Of a stretch of 64,000 bases of DNA, positions 28,770 to 36,424 are shown piece after piece; positions within the stretch are counted from its first letter, which is position 1, and the number at the start of each line of letters is the position of its first letter. A model generated the notes under the pieces. That model made no database searches. It was not told where the DNA came from and saw only the letters and a program-made list of their open reading frames with translations. The DNA is taken from the NCBI GenBank assembly GCA_009773645.1, contig WSYB01000014.1, forward strand, positions 57,571 to 121,570, written 5' to 3'. The stretch is from Geobacteraceae bacterium. GTDB lineage: Bacteria; Desulfobacterota; Desulfuromonadia; Geobacterales; Geobacteraceae. The position numbers and the translations under genes are program-made.

Positions 28770-29454
28770 CACAGGGGTTCTCTTTCTCCAGCTCTTTCAG
28801 AAGCTTTTTCATCTTCTTTCGCTGCTGGTCTGCCACTCCGCAGACCGGGCAACAGCAGCAAACCACCGGGAAACGGTTCTGGCGGGAAAACGGAATGATC
28901 TCCTCTTCGGCCACATAGACGAGCGGTCTGATCACGGTCGTCTCCCCGTTGTCGGCCAGCATGCGGGGAGACATCGCCTTCAATGAGCCGACAAAGAACT
29001 GGTTCAGGAGAAGGGTCTCGACAAAGTCGTCCATATGGTGGCCCAGTGCGAGCTTGTTGCACTCGTAGCGCTGTGTCAGGGTGTAGAGCACCCCCCGCTT
29101 GAGGCGCGCGCAGATGGAGCAGTAGGAGGAGCCTTCGCGGCGCTTTTCCTTGATGATCCCGTAATGGTCGGTCTTCTCAATATGGTGGGCGAAACCGCGC
29201 CCTGCCAGGTGTTCTGCGATGATGTCGGTGCGGAAGCCGGGATAGCCGGAATCGATGGTGATCGCCATGATCTCGTACTTTACGGGCGCCCGCCTCCGCA
29301 GCTCCTCCAGGATGTGGAGGAGGGTGTAGGAGTCCTTTCCCCCCGAGACCGCCACGGCGACCCGGTCACCTTCCTCGATCAGGTTGTAGTCGGCGATGGC
29401 ACGACCGACGGCGTTCTTTATTCTTTTGTAGAGCTTATCTTCGATTAATGCCAC
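28696..29454 (-). CDS. ttcA: TtcA-family tRNA 2-thiocytidine synthetase
   Basis: 252 residues of the PP-loop ATPase family that thiolates cytidine 32 in tRNA. It has VAVSGGKDSYT (PP-loop, about 34-44), a CSICARLKRG motif holding two cluster cysteines, LALGHHMDD, and further cysteines in CCCCPVCG where TtcA has its third iron-sulphur ligand. The start is GTG at 29454 with GAGGAGATTCC upstream. TtcA is more likely than the relative TilS because of these cysteines. Confidence 0.87.
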   Translation of the reverse strand: MALIEDKLYKRIKNAVGRAIADYNLIEEGDRVAVAVSGGKDSYTLLHILEELRRRAPVKYEIMAITIDSGYPGFRTDIIAEHLAGRGFAHHIEKTDHYGIIKEKRREGSSYCSICARLKRGVLYTLTQRYECNKLALGHHMDDFVETLLLNQFFVGSLKAMSPRMLADNGETTVIRPLVYVAEEEIIPFSRQNRFPVVCCCCPVCGVADQQRKKMKKLLKELEKENPCVKRSLLKALSNVHPRHLLDRQLKK

Positions 29455-29604
29455 GGAATCTCCTCATACATCATCAGTGCCAGATTAAAGGAAATGGCAA
29501 AGATAAGTCAAGGTTTGCGATAAAATCCCCTTTTTGATGGAAATAACCCTTAATATTTGGTTAAAAGAAATCGTATTTTATTACCGGTGAACAACGATGA
29601 TTTC

Positions 29605-29650
29605 TTGACTATCAGATAATCCGATTGTATGATTTAATCAGATTATCTGA
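29605..29650 (+). promoter_or_regulatory. Promoter and overlapping inverted-repeat operator of the phd-vapC module
   Basis: TTGACT (29605-29610), a 17-base spacer and TATGAT (29628-29633). An inverted repeat, TCAGATAATC (29612-29621) with GATTATCTGA (29641-29650), extends further inward with 1-base imperfection. Its arms bracket the -10 element, so the antitoxin complex bound here would block polymerase. Confidence 0.8.
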
Positions 29651-29664
29651 CACAGGAGAAAGTC

Positions 29665-29931
29665 ATGCGCAGCGTTACAGCCACTGAACTTGCCCGTAAC
29701 TTCAGGGCCATGCTCGACAAAGTCGAGTTTAAGCACGAAGAGCTCATCGTAATCCGCAACAACCACGAGGTGGCGCGGATCATCCCCGGTCCGGCCACCA
29801 TGACAGCCCTTGAGGCAATGGCTGACATCTATCGTACCCTGCCCGAAGAGGCCGCCCGTGGCTGGCTCAAGGATTCCCGGCGGGCCGGAAAAGGCCTGAA
29901 GGACGAGGTGCGCGATCCATGGGCTTCTTGA
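29665..29931 (+). CDS. Phd/YefM-type antitoxin
   Basis: 88 residues. The N-terminal half (VTATELARNFRAMLDKVE, then VIRNNHEVARIIPG) matches the Phd/YefM DNA-binding fold; the C-terminal half would wrap the toxin. GGAGAAA precedes the ATG. It overlaps the toxin start by 13 bases, so both are translated together, and it probably represses its own promoter through the inverted repeat at 29612-29650. Confidence 0.9.
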   Translation: MRSVTATELARNFRAMLDKVEFKHEELIVIRNNHEVARIIPGPATMTALEAMADIYRTLPEEAARGWLKDSRRAGKGLKDEVRDPWAS

Positions 29932-30353
29932 TCGACACCTGCATCTGGATTGACGTGGAGAGGGGCTCCCTCGCCCCTGCGGATGTGGCCGCTATTACGG
30001 GCGACGAGCCGGTTTTTCTTTCGCCCGTCACCATCGCGGAGCTGAAGTTCGGCGCGGAGAACGCCAAAACGTCCGATCTCCGCCAGAAACGCCTGGCGGC
30101 CCTTGCCCGGCTAAAAAGAAAACCGCTTCTCGTGATCGACGAGACCACCGGCGAGATCTTCGGCGACGTCGCGGCGCAGATCAGGAAAAACGGCTCACAA
30201 CATCAATATCGTATCCAAGACCTCTGGCTTGCCAGTCAGGCGATTCAAAACGGCTATTGCTTCCTGACCCACAACCGCAAGGATTTCGCCGACATTCCCG
30301 GCCTTGACCTTGTCGTCTGGGAAGACGCGGTGAAAAAGGCGAGCCGGCCATGA
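29919..30353 (+). CDS. vapC: VapC-type PIN-domain toxin
   Basis: 144 residues. The PIN ribonuclease fold has acidic residues in LIDTCIWIDVE, SPVTIAELKFG and the RIQDLWLASQA region, followed by FLTHNRKDFADIPGL, as in FitB/VapC toxins. It likely cleaves tRNA or rRNA when released from the antitoxin. The acidic triad appears intact, so an active toxin is expected. Confidence 0.9.
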   Translation: MGFLIDTCIWIDVERGSLAPADVAAITGDEPVFLSPVTIAELKFGAENAKTSDLRQKRLAALARLKRKPLLVIDETTGEIFGDVAAQIRKNGSQHQYRIQDLWLASQAIQNGYCFLTHNRKDFADIPGLDLVVWEDAVKKASRP

Positions 30354-30449
30354 CCAAAGAAGAGGCCGTAAGTTCATCGCGGGATAAGGAAGAGTTCAGA
30401 TTATGATTGATTCTCTACTGGCATGAAGTTTCATGACGGAGAGCATCCC

Positions 30450-30542
30450 ATGAAACGCAAAAAAGTCTACCTCGCCTCGCCGCTCGGCTTTAACCCCGAA
30501 CACGGGACCTATCTGCGGTTCCAATGGATCATCATCGTCTGA
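30450..30542 (+). pseudogene. Remnant of a nucleoside 2-deoxyribosyltransferase gene
   Basis: ATG at 30450 after GGAGAGCATCCC opens a 30-codon frame beginning MKRKKVYLASPLGF. KxYLASPLGF is the usual start of nucleoside 2-deoxyribosyltransferase-like proteins (normally about 150 residues). It stops after FQWIIIV, so only the first tenth of the gene remains. The adjoining sequence belongs to the Slp gene on the other strand. Confidence 0.5.
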
Positions 30543-31089
30543 AGGGGCCCGGGCGATGATACCAGTAAGGCCACCACGGATCAAACCAGGGATCATACCA
30601 GTAATAGGGATAGTAGTACCCGTGACTCGGATAGTAATACCTGTCTATTTCGGACGGCTTCCATAAATAGAGCTCCCTGATGGCAATGACCGGATAGGTG
30701 TACTCGACCTCGTCGAGCGGCATGCCCCTCTTCCCCTTCACTTCCCCAACAACCGTTACCATCCGCCCCTGCTTGTAGATTGCCGGATCGAGGAAGCCGC
30801 TGCCGACCGCCAGAAAACGCCCGCCGGAATTGTATGAATCCTCCGGACTGCCGCTGCTGTCAAGGGGGAGCTGGACCACTTCAAGCTCTCCCCCCTCGTT
30901 GGTATTCTTCGTCGATACGATGCTCCCCCCGAGAAGGACATATTTGCCGATAAAGGCCTCGGGATTTTCCCGCAAACTGCCGAAGGCGATGGTACGATCC
31001 ACCAGTCCCATGGACTGGTCGCTTATGACGTGGGCACATCCCGACATGAGGAGCATAGCCGGCATCACGATGAAAAATATCTTTTTCAT
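30532..31089 (-). CDS. Slp-family outer-membrane lipoprotein
   Basis: 185 residues. The signal peptide carries a lipobox (LLMSGC), so the mature protein is lipid-anchored, probably in the outer membrane. The body matches the Slp starvation-lipoprotein family: an early FGSLRENPEAFIGKYVLLGG, then VGEVKGKRG and YPVIAIRELYLW. A C-terminal tail of about 30 residues is extremely rich in Tyr, Trp and Pro. The start at 31089 follows GGAGGTACAAC. The function of Slp proteins is poorly known; they respond to starvation or acid stress. Confidence 0.88.
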   Translation of the reverse strand: MKKIFFIVMPAMLLMSGCAHVISDQSMGLVDRTIAFGSLRENPEAFIGKYVLLGGSIVSTKNTNEGGELEVVQLPLDSSGSPEDSYNSGGRFLAVGSGFLDPAIYKQGRMVTVVGEVKGKRGMPLDEVEYTYPVIAIRELYLWKPSEIDRYYYPSHGYYYPYYWYDPWFDPWWPYWYHRPGPFRR

Positions 31090-31230
31090 GTTGTACCTCC
31101 ACACGTATGTCTATCTAGTTGGAAGAATAGCCCTTGAAGAGTGGATGTCAAACCCGGACTTAACGCTCGAAAAAACCGCGCAACGTTGTATACTTGTTTC
31201 GTATCGCCACTACCCTTTTGCGAGGCGCCC

Positions 31231-31911
31231 ATGAAAATCTACGATATCTCCGTTCCCATCTCCGGCGATCTGCCGATCTTCCCGGGAGATCCACCGACAA
31301 AGATTGATCCGGTGACGGCCCTCAATCGGGGCGATACGGCAAATGTTGCACGAATAAGCCTCTCAACCCACTGCGGGACCCATATCGACGCTCCCCGCCA
31401 TTACAGTGACTCGGGTCTTTCCGTGGAACATCTGCCGCTCGACCTTCTGATTGGAAAGACTCTGCTGGTGGAAGTCAATGGCGTCAAGAAGATCGACAGA
31501 GGCGTTCTTTCGCGGTTGCCTCTCGCAGGGGAGGAGCGGCTTCTGATTAAAACGGATAATTCAGCGTTATGGGAACGCCCGGGATTTCATGAAGATTATG
31601 CCTGCTTGACCGAAGACGGAGCCGGGTACCTTCTGGAAATGGGGATACGACTGGTGGGCATCGACTATCTATCCGTTGAGCGGTTTGACAGCGACGGGAA
31701 AATCCACCGGCTTCTTCTGAAAAACGGAGTCGTTATCCTGGAGGGTTTGAACCTGAAAGGGATAGAGGCGGGGGGTTACGAGCTTATCTGTCTGCCGCTA
31801 AAGATAGCAGATGGGGACGGCGCTCCGGCCAGGGCAGTCTTGCGCAGGAAAAGCGATGCAGGAACAGGTGGGTATTTCGACCCCCACACCACCAAATGGC
31901 CGCTGGCCTGA
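31231..31911 (+). CDS. Cyclase-family metal-dependent hydrolase (kynurenine formamidase-like)
   Basis: 226 residues. The cyclase/formamidase family signature STHCGTHIDAPRH (about residues 47-59) supplies metal-binding His and Asp. IYDISVPISGDLPIFPGDP at the N-terminus and GIDYLSVE later also fit. Relatives hydrolyse N-formylkynurenine or other amides and lactones; the substrate here cannot be told, and no tryptophan-catabolism genes are near. The start at 31231 is the ATG of MKIYDIS. It lies 13 bases before the hybrid kinase/GGDEF gene. Confidence 0.83.
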   Translation: MKIYDISVPISGDLPIFPGDPPTKIDPVTALNRGDTANVARISLSTHCGTHIDAPRHYSDSGLSVEHLPLDLLIGKTLLVEVNGVKKIDRGVLSRLPLAGEERLLIKTDNSALWERPGFHEDYACLTEDGAGYLLEMGIRLVGIDYLSVERFDSDGKIHRLLLKNGVVILEGLNLKGIEAGGYELICLPLKIADGDGAPARAVLRRKSDAGTGGYFDPHTTKWPLA

Positions 31912-31924
31912 TGGATGCACTGAC

Positions 31925-33676
31925 ATGACAAAAGTCCGTAAAGAGATAAAGACTAAGGATACCGAGCCGTTGGAACGCTTGGTCAAGGAGCGGACGGAAG
32001 AATTGGAGCGGGCCAACGAGCGGCTTTTCCTGGCAAATCAGGTAAAGGCCGAGTTCCTCGCCCATATGTCAAAAGAGCTGCGGACGCCGCTCAACTACAT
32101 CATAGATTTTGCCAATTCGCTGCGGGAAGGGGCGCTTGGAAAGATAAACAAGGGTCAGAAGGAATGCCTGGATGCCATCGCCGAAAGCAGCAGCAGGCTC
32201 CGTTCCGTGGTTGACAGGATCCTGGAGTTGTGCAATATCGACATCGGCATGACCCGCTTCCTCCCCAGGAAATTTGCCGTTGCGGATGCCCTGGCGCGGA
32301 CCATAGACGGGGTGCTGGAGTTGTCCAAACGGCAGGGGATTGTCATAGATACCCGTTACAACGAAGGACTGGGATCGGTAACCGCCGACGAAAACAAGTT
32401 TTTATTTGTCATGGAAGAGCTTCTGACCAACGCCCTGAAGTTTTCCCGCAAAGGGTCAAAGATAACGATTACGGCACGGGAGACAAAGATCACCGGTGAC
32501 AACGGCAAGAGATTTCTCGAGATTTCGGTGGCCGATGAAGGGCTCGGCATACGACAGGAGGATATGGAACGGATATTTCTCGGGTTTGAGAGAGGATGGG
32601 GCGCTCCTCCCGAAAACGGAAGTCTCGCCCTCGGGCTTGCGGTCGTGAAGCGCTTTGTGGAACTTCATGGCGGAAGGATTTGGGTTGACAGTTACCCCGG
32701 CGAGGGGAGCATCTTTACCTTCATTCTCCCCAAGGAAGGACCGCTCCCCCCGGAGAGCGCAACCCCGAAGGTAATGGTGGCCGACAGCGACCCGAACTTT
32801 GTGCAGATGCTTTCCCATTACCTGAAGGAAGAGGGGTACGAGATCATGGTGGCTCGGAATGGCCTGGATGTCCTCGAAAAAGGAACCGCCTTTTCTCCCG
32901 ACCTGTTTCTTCTGGAGGTTGCGCTGTCGGAAATGAACGGAATTGATGTCTGTCTCCGTTTGAAGTCCCATGACGGCACAAGACATGTGCCGGTAGTAAT
33001 GGTCGCCTCTCTGTCCGAACTGGCGGAAAAAATCAAGAGCATCCAAGTGGGGGCGGACAGCTTTTTCACAAAACCTCTCGATATGAATGAACTGCTGCCG
33101 AAGATCAAGAGTCTGGTAACCCAGAAGCTCAACTACGATTTCCTGAAAAAGAGTTATGAAATAGCCGAAGCGGAGGCCTGCACCGATTCCTTGACGGGAC
33201 TCTGCAACCTGCGGCATCTTCTCGTCACCCTCGACCGGGAACTGGAACGAAGCCGCCGTTACAATCGTTTCTGCTCCCTTGCGATGATCGACATCGACTT
33301 TTTCAAAAACTTCAACGACCGGCACGGCCACCTCCAGGGGGACGAGGTGCTGAAGCAGGCTGCGGAACTATTTCGGGAGCACATCCGCAACTCCGATATA
33401 GCGGCCCGTTATGGCGGCGAGGAGTTTGTCGTCATCATGCCTGAAACCGGCAAGGAGCTGGCCGTTCTTGTTGGAGAGAAACTGCGCAAGGCATTCGAGG
33501 AATTTCCGTTTCCCCTTGAAGAAACCCAGCCGGCCGGCAGTCTCACCATCAGCATGGGAATCGCCACCTTTCCCCTGGACGCCGACAGCGCCAGGTGGCT
33601 TCTTGATGTGGCCGACAAGGCACTGTACCTGGCAAAGGAAAGTGGGAGGAACCGGGTGGTCGCCTGGAAGGGGTAA
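31925..33676 (+). CDS. Degenerate hybrid kinase-receiver with active-looking GGDEF diguanylate cyclase
   Basis: 583 residues, soluble. A coiled coil (10-40) leads to a HisKA domain whose H-box reads AHMSKELRTPLN: the phosphoacceptor His is Lys50. The ATPase part keeps EELLTNALKFS, DEGLGI and LALGLAVVKR. A receiver (282-400) has Glu331 in place of the phosphoacceptor Asp (FLLEVALSEMNG) and one Ser in the acidic pair, while the lysine of FTKP is kept. The C-terminal GGDEF domain is complete: IDIDFFKNFND, GGEEF (497-501) and the inhibitory RxxD (RNSD, 488-491). It should make c-di-GMP without normal phosphorelay; Glu331 may mimic phosphorylation. The start at 31925 has a weak site. Confidence 0.9.
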   Translation: MTKVRKEIKTKDTEPLERLVKERTEELERANERLFLANQVKAEFLAHMSKELRTPLNYIIDFANSLREGALGKINKGQKECLDAIAESSSRLRSVVDRILELCNIDIGMTRFLPRKFAVADALARTIDGVLELSKRQGIVIDTRYNEGLGSVTADENKFLFVMEELLTNALKFSRKGSKITITARETKITGDNGKRFLEISVADEGLGIRQEDMERIFLGFERGWGAPPENGSLALGLAVVKRFVELHGGRIWVDSYPGEGSIFTFILPKEGPLPPESATPKVMVADSDPNFVQMLSHYLKEEGYEIMVARNGLDVLEKGTAFSPDLFLLEVALSEMNGIDVCLRLKSHDGTRHVPVVMVASLSELAEKIKSIQVGADSFFTKPLDMNELLPKIKSLVTQKLNYDFLKKSYEIAEAEACTDSLTGLCNLRHLLVTLDRELERSRRYNRFCSLAMIDIDFFKNFNDRHGHLQGDEVLKQAAELFREHIRNSDIAARYGGEEFVVIMPETGKELAVLVGEKLRKAFEEFPFPLEETQPAGSLTISMGIATFPLDADSARWLLDVADKALYLAKESGRNRVVAWKG

Positions 33677-33744
33677 AGAGCGGCTGCAGTAACGGACATT
33701 CTTTACATAACTGTTTGGGCGGCAGTGGCGGGGATAAAAAGAAA

Positions 33745-33753
33745 TGGTATAAT
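33745..33753 (+). promoter_or_regulatory. Extended -10 promoter of the zinc-ribbon gene
   Basis: TGGTATAAT matches the extended -10 consensus (TGnTATAAT). No good -35 is needed or seen. It lies 42 bases before the start of the following gene. Confidence 0.65.
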
Positions 33754-33794
33754 TTTATCAGAAGATACCGCGACAGCGAAAGGAGATTTTACGT

Positions 33795-34307
33795 ATGGCA
33801 CGGCTTTCCCATAAAGAGGGTGTGGAAGAAAAGGGACAACGGACAGTCCGCAGCACCGACGTCTATCTGCCGAAGGCAGGATTGAAAGAGGCGGCGGTCT
33901 GTAAAAAATGCCACCTTGTTTACCAGCACAAACGCTGGCATCTCGATGAAAAAGAGGCCCAGAGGCTCCTGGCAGACGCCAAGACCAACAAGGGGGTCTG
34001 CCCTGCCTGCCGCCGCATGGAAGACGACAACCCCGGCGGGGTCGTGACCTTCTCCGGCGACTACTTGCGAGAGCATGAGGTTGAAATACTCGATCTCATC
34101 AAAAATGAAGAGGCTGAGTCCAGGGGGAAGAACCCTCTCGGGCGGATTATGGAGATATCACAGGAAGAAAATGTACTCACGATCTCCACCACCGAGGACA
34201 AGCTCGCACAGAAACTGGGACGGGAAGTATACAAGGCCCACAAGGGGGAACTTCACTACCGGTGGAGCCACGACCAGAATTTCGTAAGGGTCAGCTGGAC
34301 AAGGTAA
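33795..34307 (+). CDS. Zinc-ribbon protein, possibly BCAM0308-like
   Basis: 170 residues. A four-cysteine ribbon (CKKC near 36-39 and CPAC near 74-77) is split by a basic YQHKRWHLDEKEAQ stretch. A C-terminal alpha/beta domain (about 100-170) contains EENVLTISTTEDKLAQKLGREVY and ends in VRVSWTR. The layout recalls the small NMD3-like or BCAM0308 family of unknown function, recalled by pattern only. AAAGGAGA precedes the ATG, and an extended -10 promoter lies upstream. It may bind RNA or ribosomes; this is a guess. Confidence 0.75.
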   Translation: MARLSHKEGVEEKGQRTVRSTDVYLPKAGLKEAAVCKKCHLVYQHKRWHLDEKEAQRLLADAKTNKGVCPACRRMEDDNPGGVVTFSGDYLREHEVEILDLIKNEEAESRGKNPLGRIMEISQEENVLTISTTEDKLAQKLGREVYKAHKGELHYRWSHDQNFVRVSWTR

Positions 34308-34336
34308 GACTCCACTTACATACAAGATGAGGCCGC

Positions 34337-34460
34337 GGCGGCTTCGTAAAAAGCTCCATATGCAAGGCGCGCAAGCCCTGAGGAGTGAGGCGTACACCAG
34401 TACGCCGCAGCGACGAAGGGCGCAGCGCAACACCGCAGATGGACTTTTTACAAAGCCGCC
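34337..34460. mobile_element. MITE-like long-hairpin repeat
   Basis: A 124-base imperfect palindrome. The ends GGCGGCTTCGTAAAAAG and CTTTTTACAAAGCCGCC are inverted copies, and the centre is GGCGTAC-ACCA-GTACGCC. It has no coding capacity. It lies between the zinc-ribbon gene and the broken helicase gene, whose stop codon (34448-34450) is inside its right arm. Confidence 0.8.
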
Positions 34461-36022
34461 AGGCAGCGCTCCCGGAACGGGCAGTGTGTCCCGTCACACC
34501 CCTCCCTGAGGCCGAAATCCTCCTCCGCACTTCTTCTCCTGATGGCATCCATGATTTCCAGCAGTTCCCTTTCAAACGCCGCAAAGTCGCAGACCACCGT
34601 TTCCTCACCGCCACCCTTGAGGAAGAGGAGCTTTCCCTCTACCCGCCTCTCCGGATAGGCCCTGGACAGGGCCAGCATGTAAGTGCCGAGCTGGAACCGG
34701 TACCCGTCCAGCTCGGCCTGCTCCTTCTCCGCGTATTTGTAGTCATAAACCGTCACACCGTCTCTTCCTTCAGCAACCAGGTCCATGGCCCCTTCGACAT
34801 AATAGGTGGCGGCGCCGCTGAAGGTGAGGATAAAGCGGTATTCACGCAGAAGCCTCTTTTCCGGCAGTTCGCAAGCCAGCGGCGTGGCGGCAAACGCCAG
34901 AACGCTTTCGACAACATCTGCCACATCCTCCTGAGGCTGGCCGGCGGAAGTCACAGCGGCGATTCTTTCGCATGCCGCCCGCTGAGCCGGCGTTGCGTCT
35001 GCAAAATTGAGCTTCTCCAGCATGGCATGGGCCAGGTTTCCCTTATCGAGCGCGGTCATTCCCCGTTTCTTTTCTTTTCTCCGCCTGCCCGGATCGCCAA
35101 GGATTTCGGCAAAGAGCCCCTCATCCAGCCCCATTACCGCCCTGTAGAAGTATTTACGCGGGCATTTCCGGTAATCTTCCAGCGCCGTGGGAGAAAAGAC
35201 CATTTCCGAAGGAAGGGGCGGTGTGTAATAGAGCGAGCGTCCCACTGCCGCGGCCACAAGCTCGGGAATGCCCTCTCCCCTCCCTTTTTCTGTGACTCCC
35301 TCCATCCCGTCGGCAGGAGAGCTTTCCTCAAACAGGGAGGTTGCCTCCGTAATCCTGATAAGCGCAGGATATTCTTCCCGAAAATCTTCCACCCACCGGC
35401 GCCATTCTCCCCTCCCCTCGCCGGAGAGGATCAGATAGTCACGGGAGCGGGTCAACGCCACATAGAAGAGCCGCTTTGACTCAGCCGTCACCTTACGTTT
35501 GCGCAGCTCGGAAATTTCCCGGAAAGCAAGGGTTGGCTCCCCCTCACTGCCGGGGAGCGCCGGCTTCATCCCCAGCCCCAGGCTGTTGTCATATTCCATC
35601 TGGGTGGTATTGATCGGTTGCCCTGCGCCCAGTTCCGGGATAAAGACCACGGGAAACTCCAGTCCCTTGCTCTGGTGGACCGTCATGAGCCGCACCACAT
35701 CCTCACCCTCGGCAGAGATTACAGCCTCGGCCTCGGTCGGCTCCGCTTTCACAAGTTCCGTCAGATAATTAACAAAGACGCGCAGGGCGCCCTCGCCGCT
35801 GTCGTCAAAGGAACGGGCAAGCTCAATCAGTTTGCGTAGATTGGCCACTTTCTGCTCCCCCTGAAAAGTAGTCAGGAGAGTGGAGGCAAAGTCGGTGCCG
35901 GTGTGAATTTCCTCCAGGAGTTCGGCCAGAGTGAGTCGGTCACGGAGGGGACGCAGGCGGGAGACGAGAAGGAACAGGGAATGGAGTCGATCTCGGTCAG
36001 GTTGGACGATACGGTCGAGGGC

Positions 36023-36057
36023 CGGGGATCGGGGATCGGGAAGCGGGGATCGGGCAA
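36023..36057. repeat. Heptanucleotide repeats inside the helicase gene (CGGGGAT type)
   Basis: Five head-to-tail seven-base units (CGGGGAT twice, CGGGAAG, CGGGGAT, CGGGCAA). On the coding strand they encode a Pro/Arg/Ser-rich stretch (RSPLPDPRSP). Confidence 0.8.
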
Positions 36058-36361
36058 ACCACTTCTCCCAGTCGCCGATCCCACCGTCGCAACGCGACAG
36101 GAGGTAGAGAGTCTCGTCGGAAACGCCGCACAAGGGGGAACGGAGTATGCCTGTAAGGGCCACCAGGTCACCGCTGAACTCCAGGTATTTCAGGAAATTG
36201 AGGATATCCAGCACCTCCTGGCAGCGGTAAAACCCCTTTCCCTTCACCACGTAATAGGGGATGCCGTCCATTCTCAGCTCCCGCTCGAAGAGTTTCAGGT
36301 TGCTGAAACGGCGGAACAGGATGGCAATGTCCCCGAAACGGGGCTTGCGCGGCAAAAAAAC

Positions 36362-36424
36362 AGGTTCGAGGTTCGAGGTTCTAGGTTCTAGGTCCCGCTT
36401 GCCGGTTCCCGGTTCCCGGTTCCC
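36362..36424. repeat. Nine heptanucleotide repeats inside the helicase gene
   Basis: Nine exact seven-base units: AGGTTCG twice, AGGTTCT twice, AGGTCCC, GCTTGCC, then GGTTCCC three times. The 63 bases equal 21 codons, so the insertion keeps the frame and encodes a low-complexity REPGTGKRDLEP-like linker. Confidence 0.9.
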
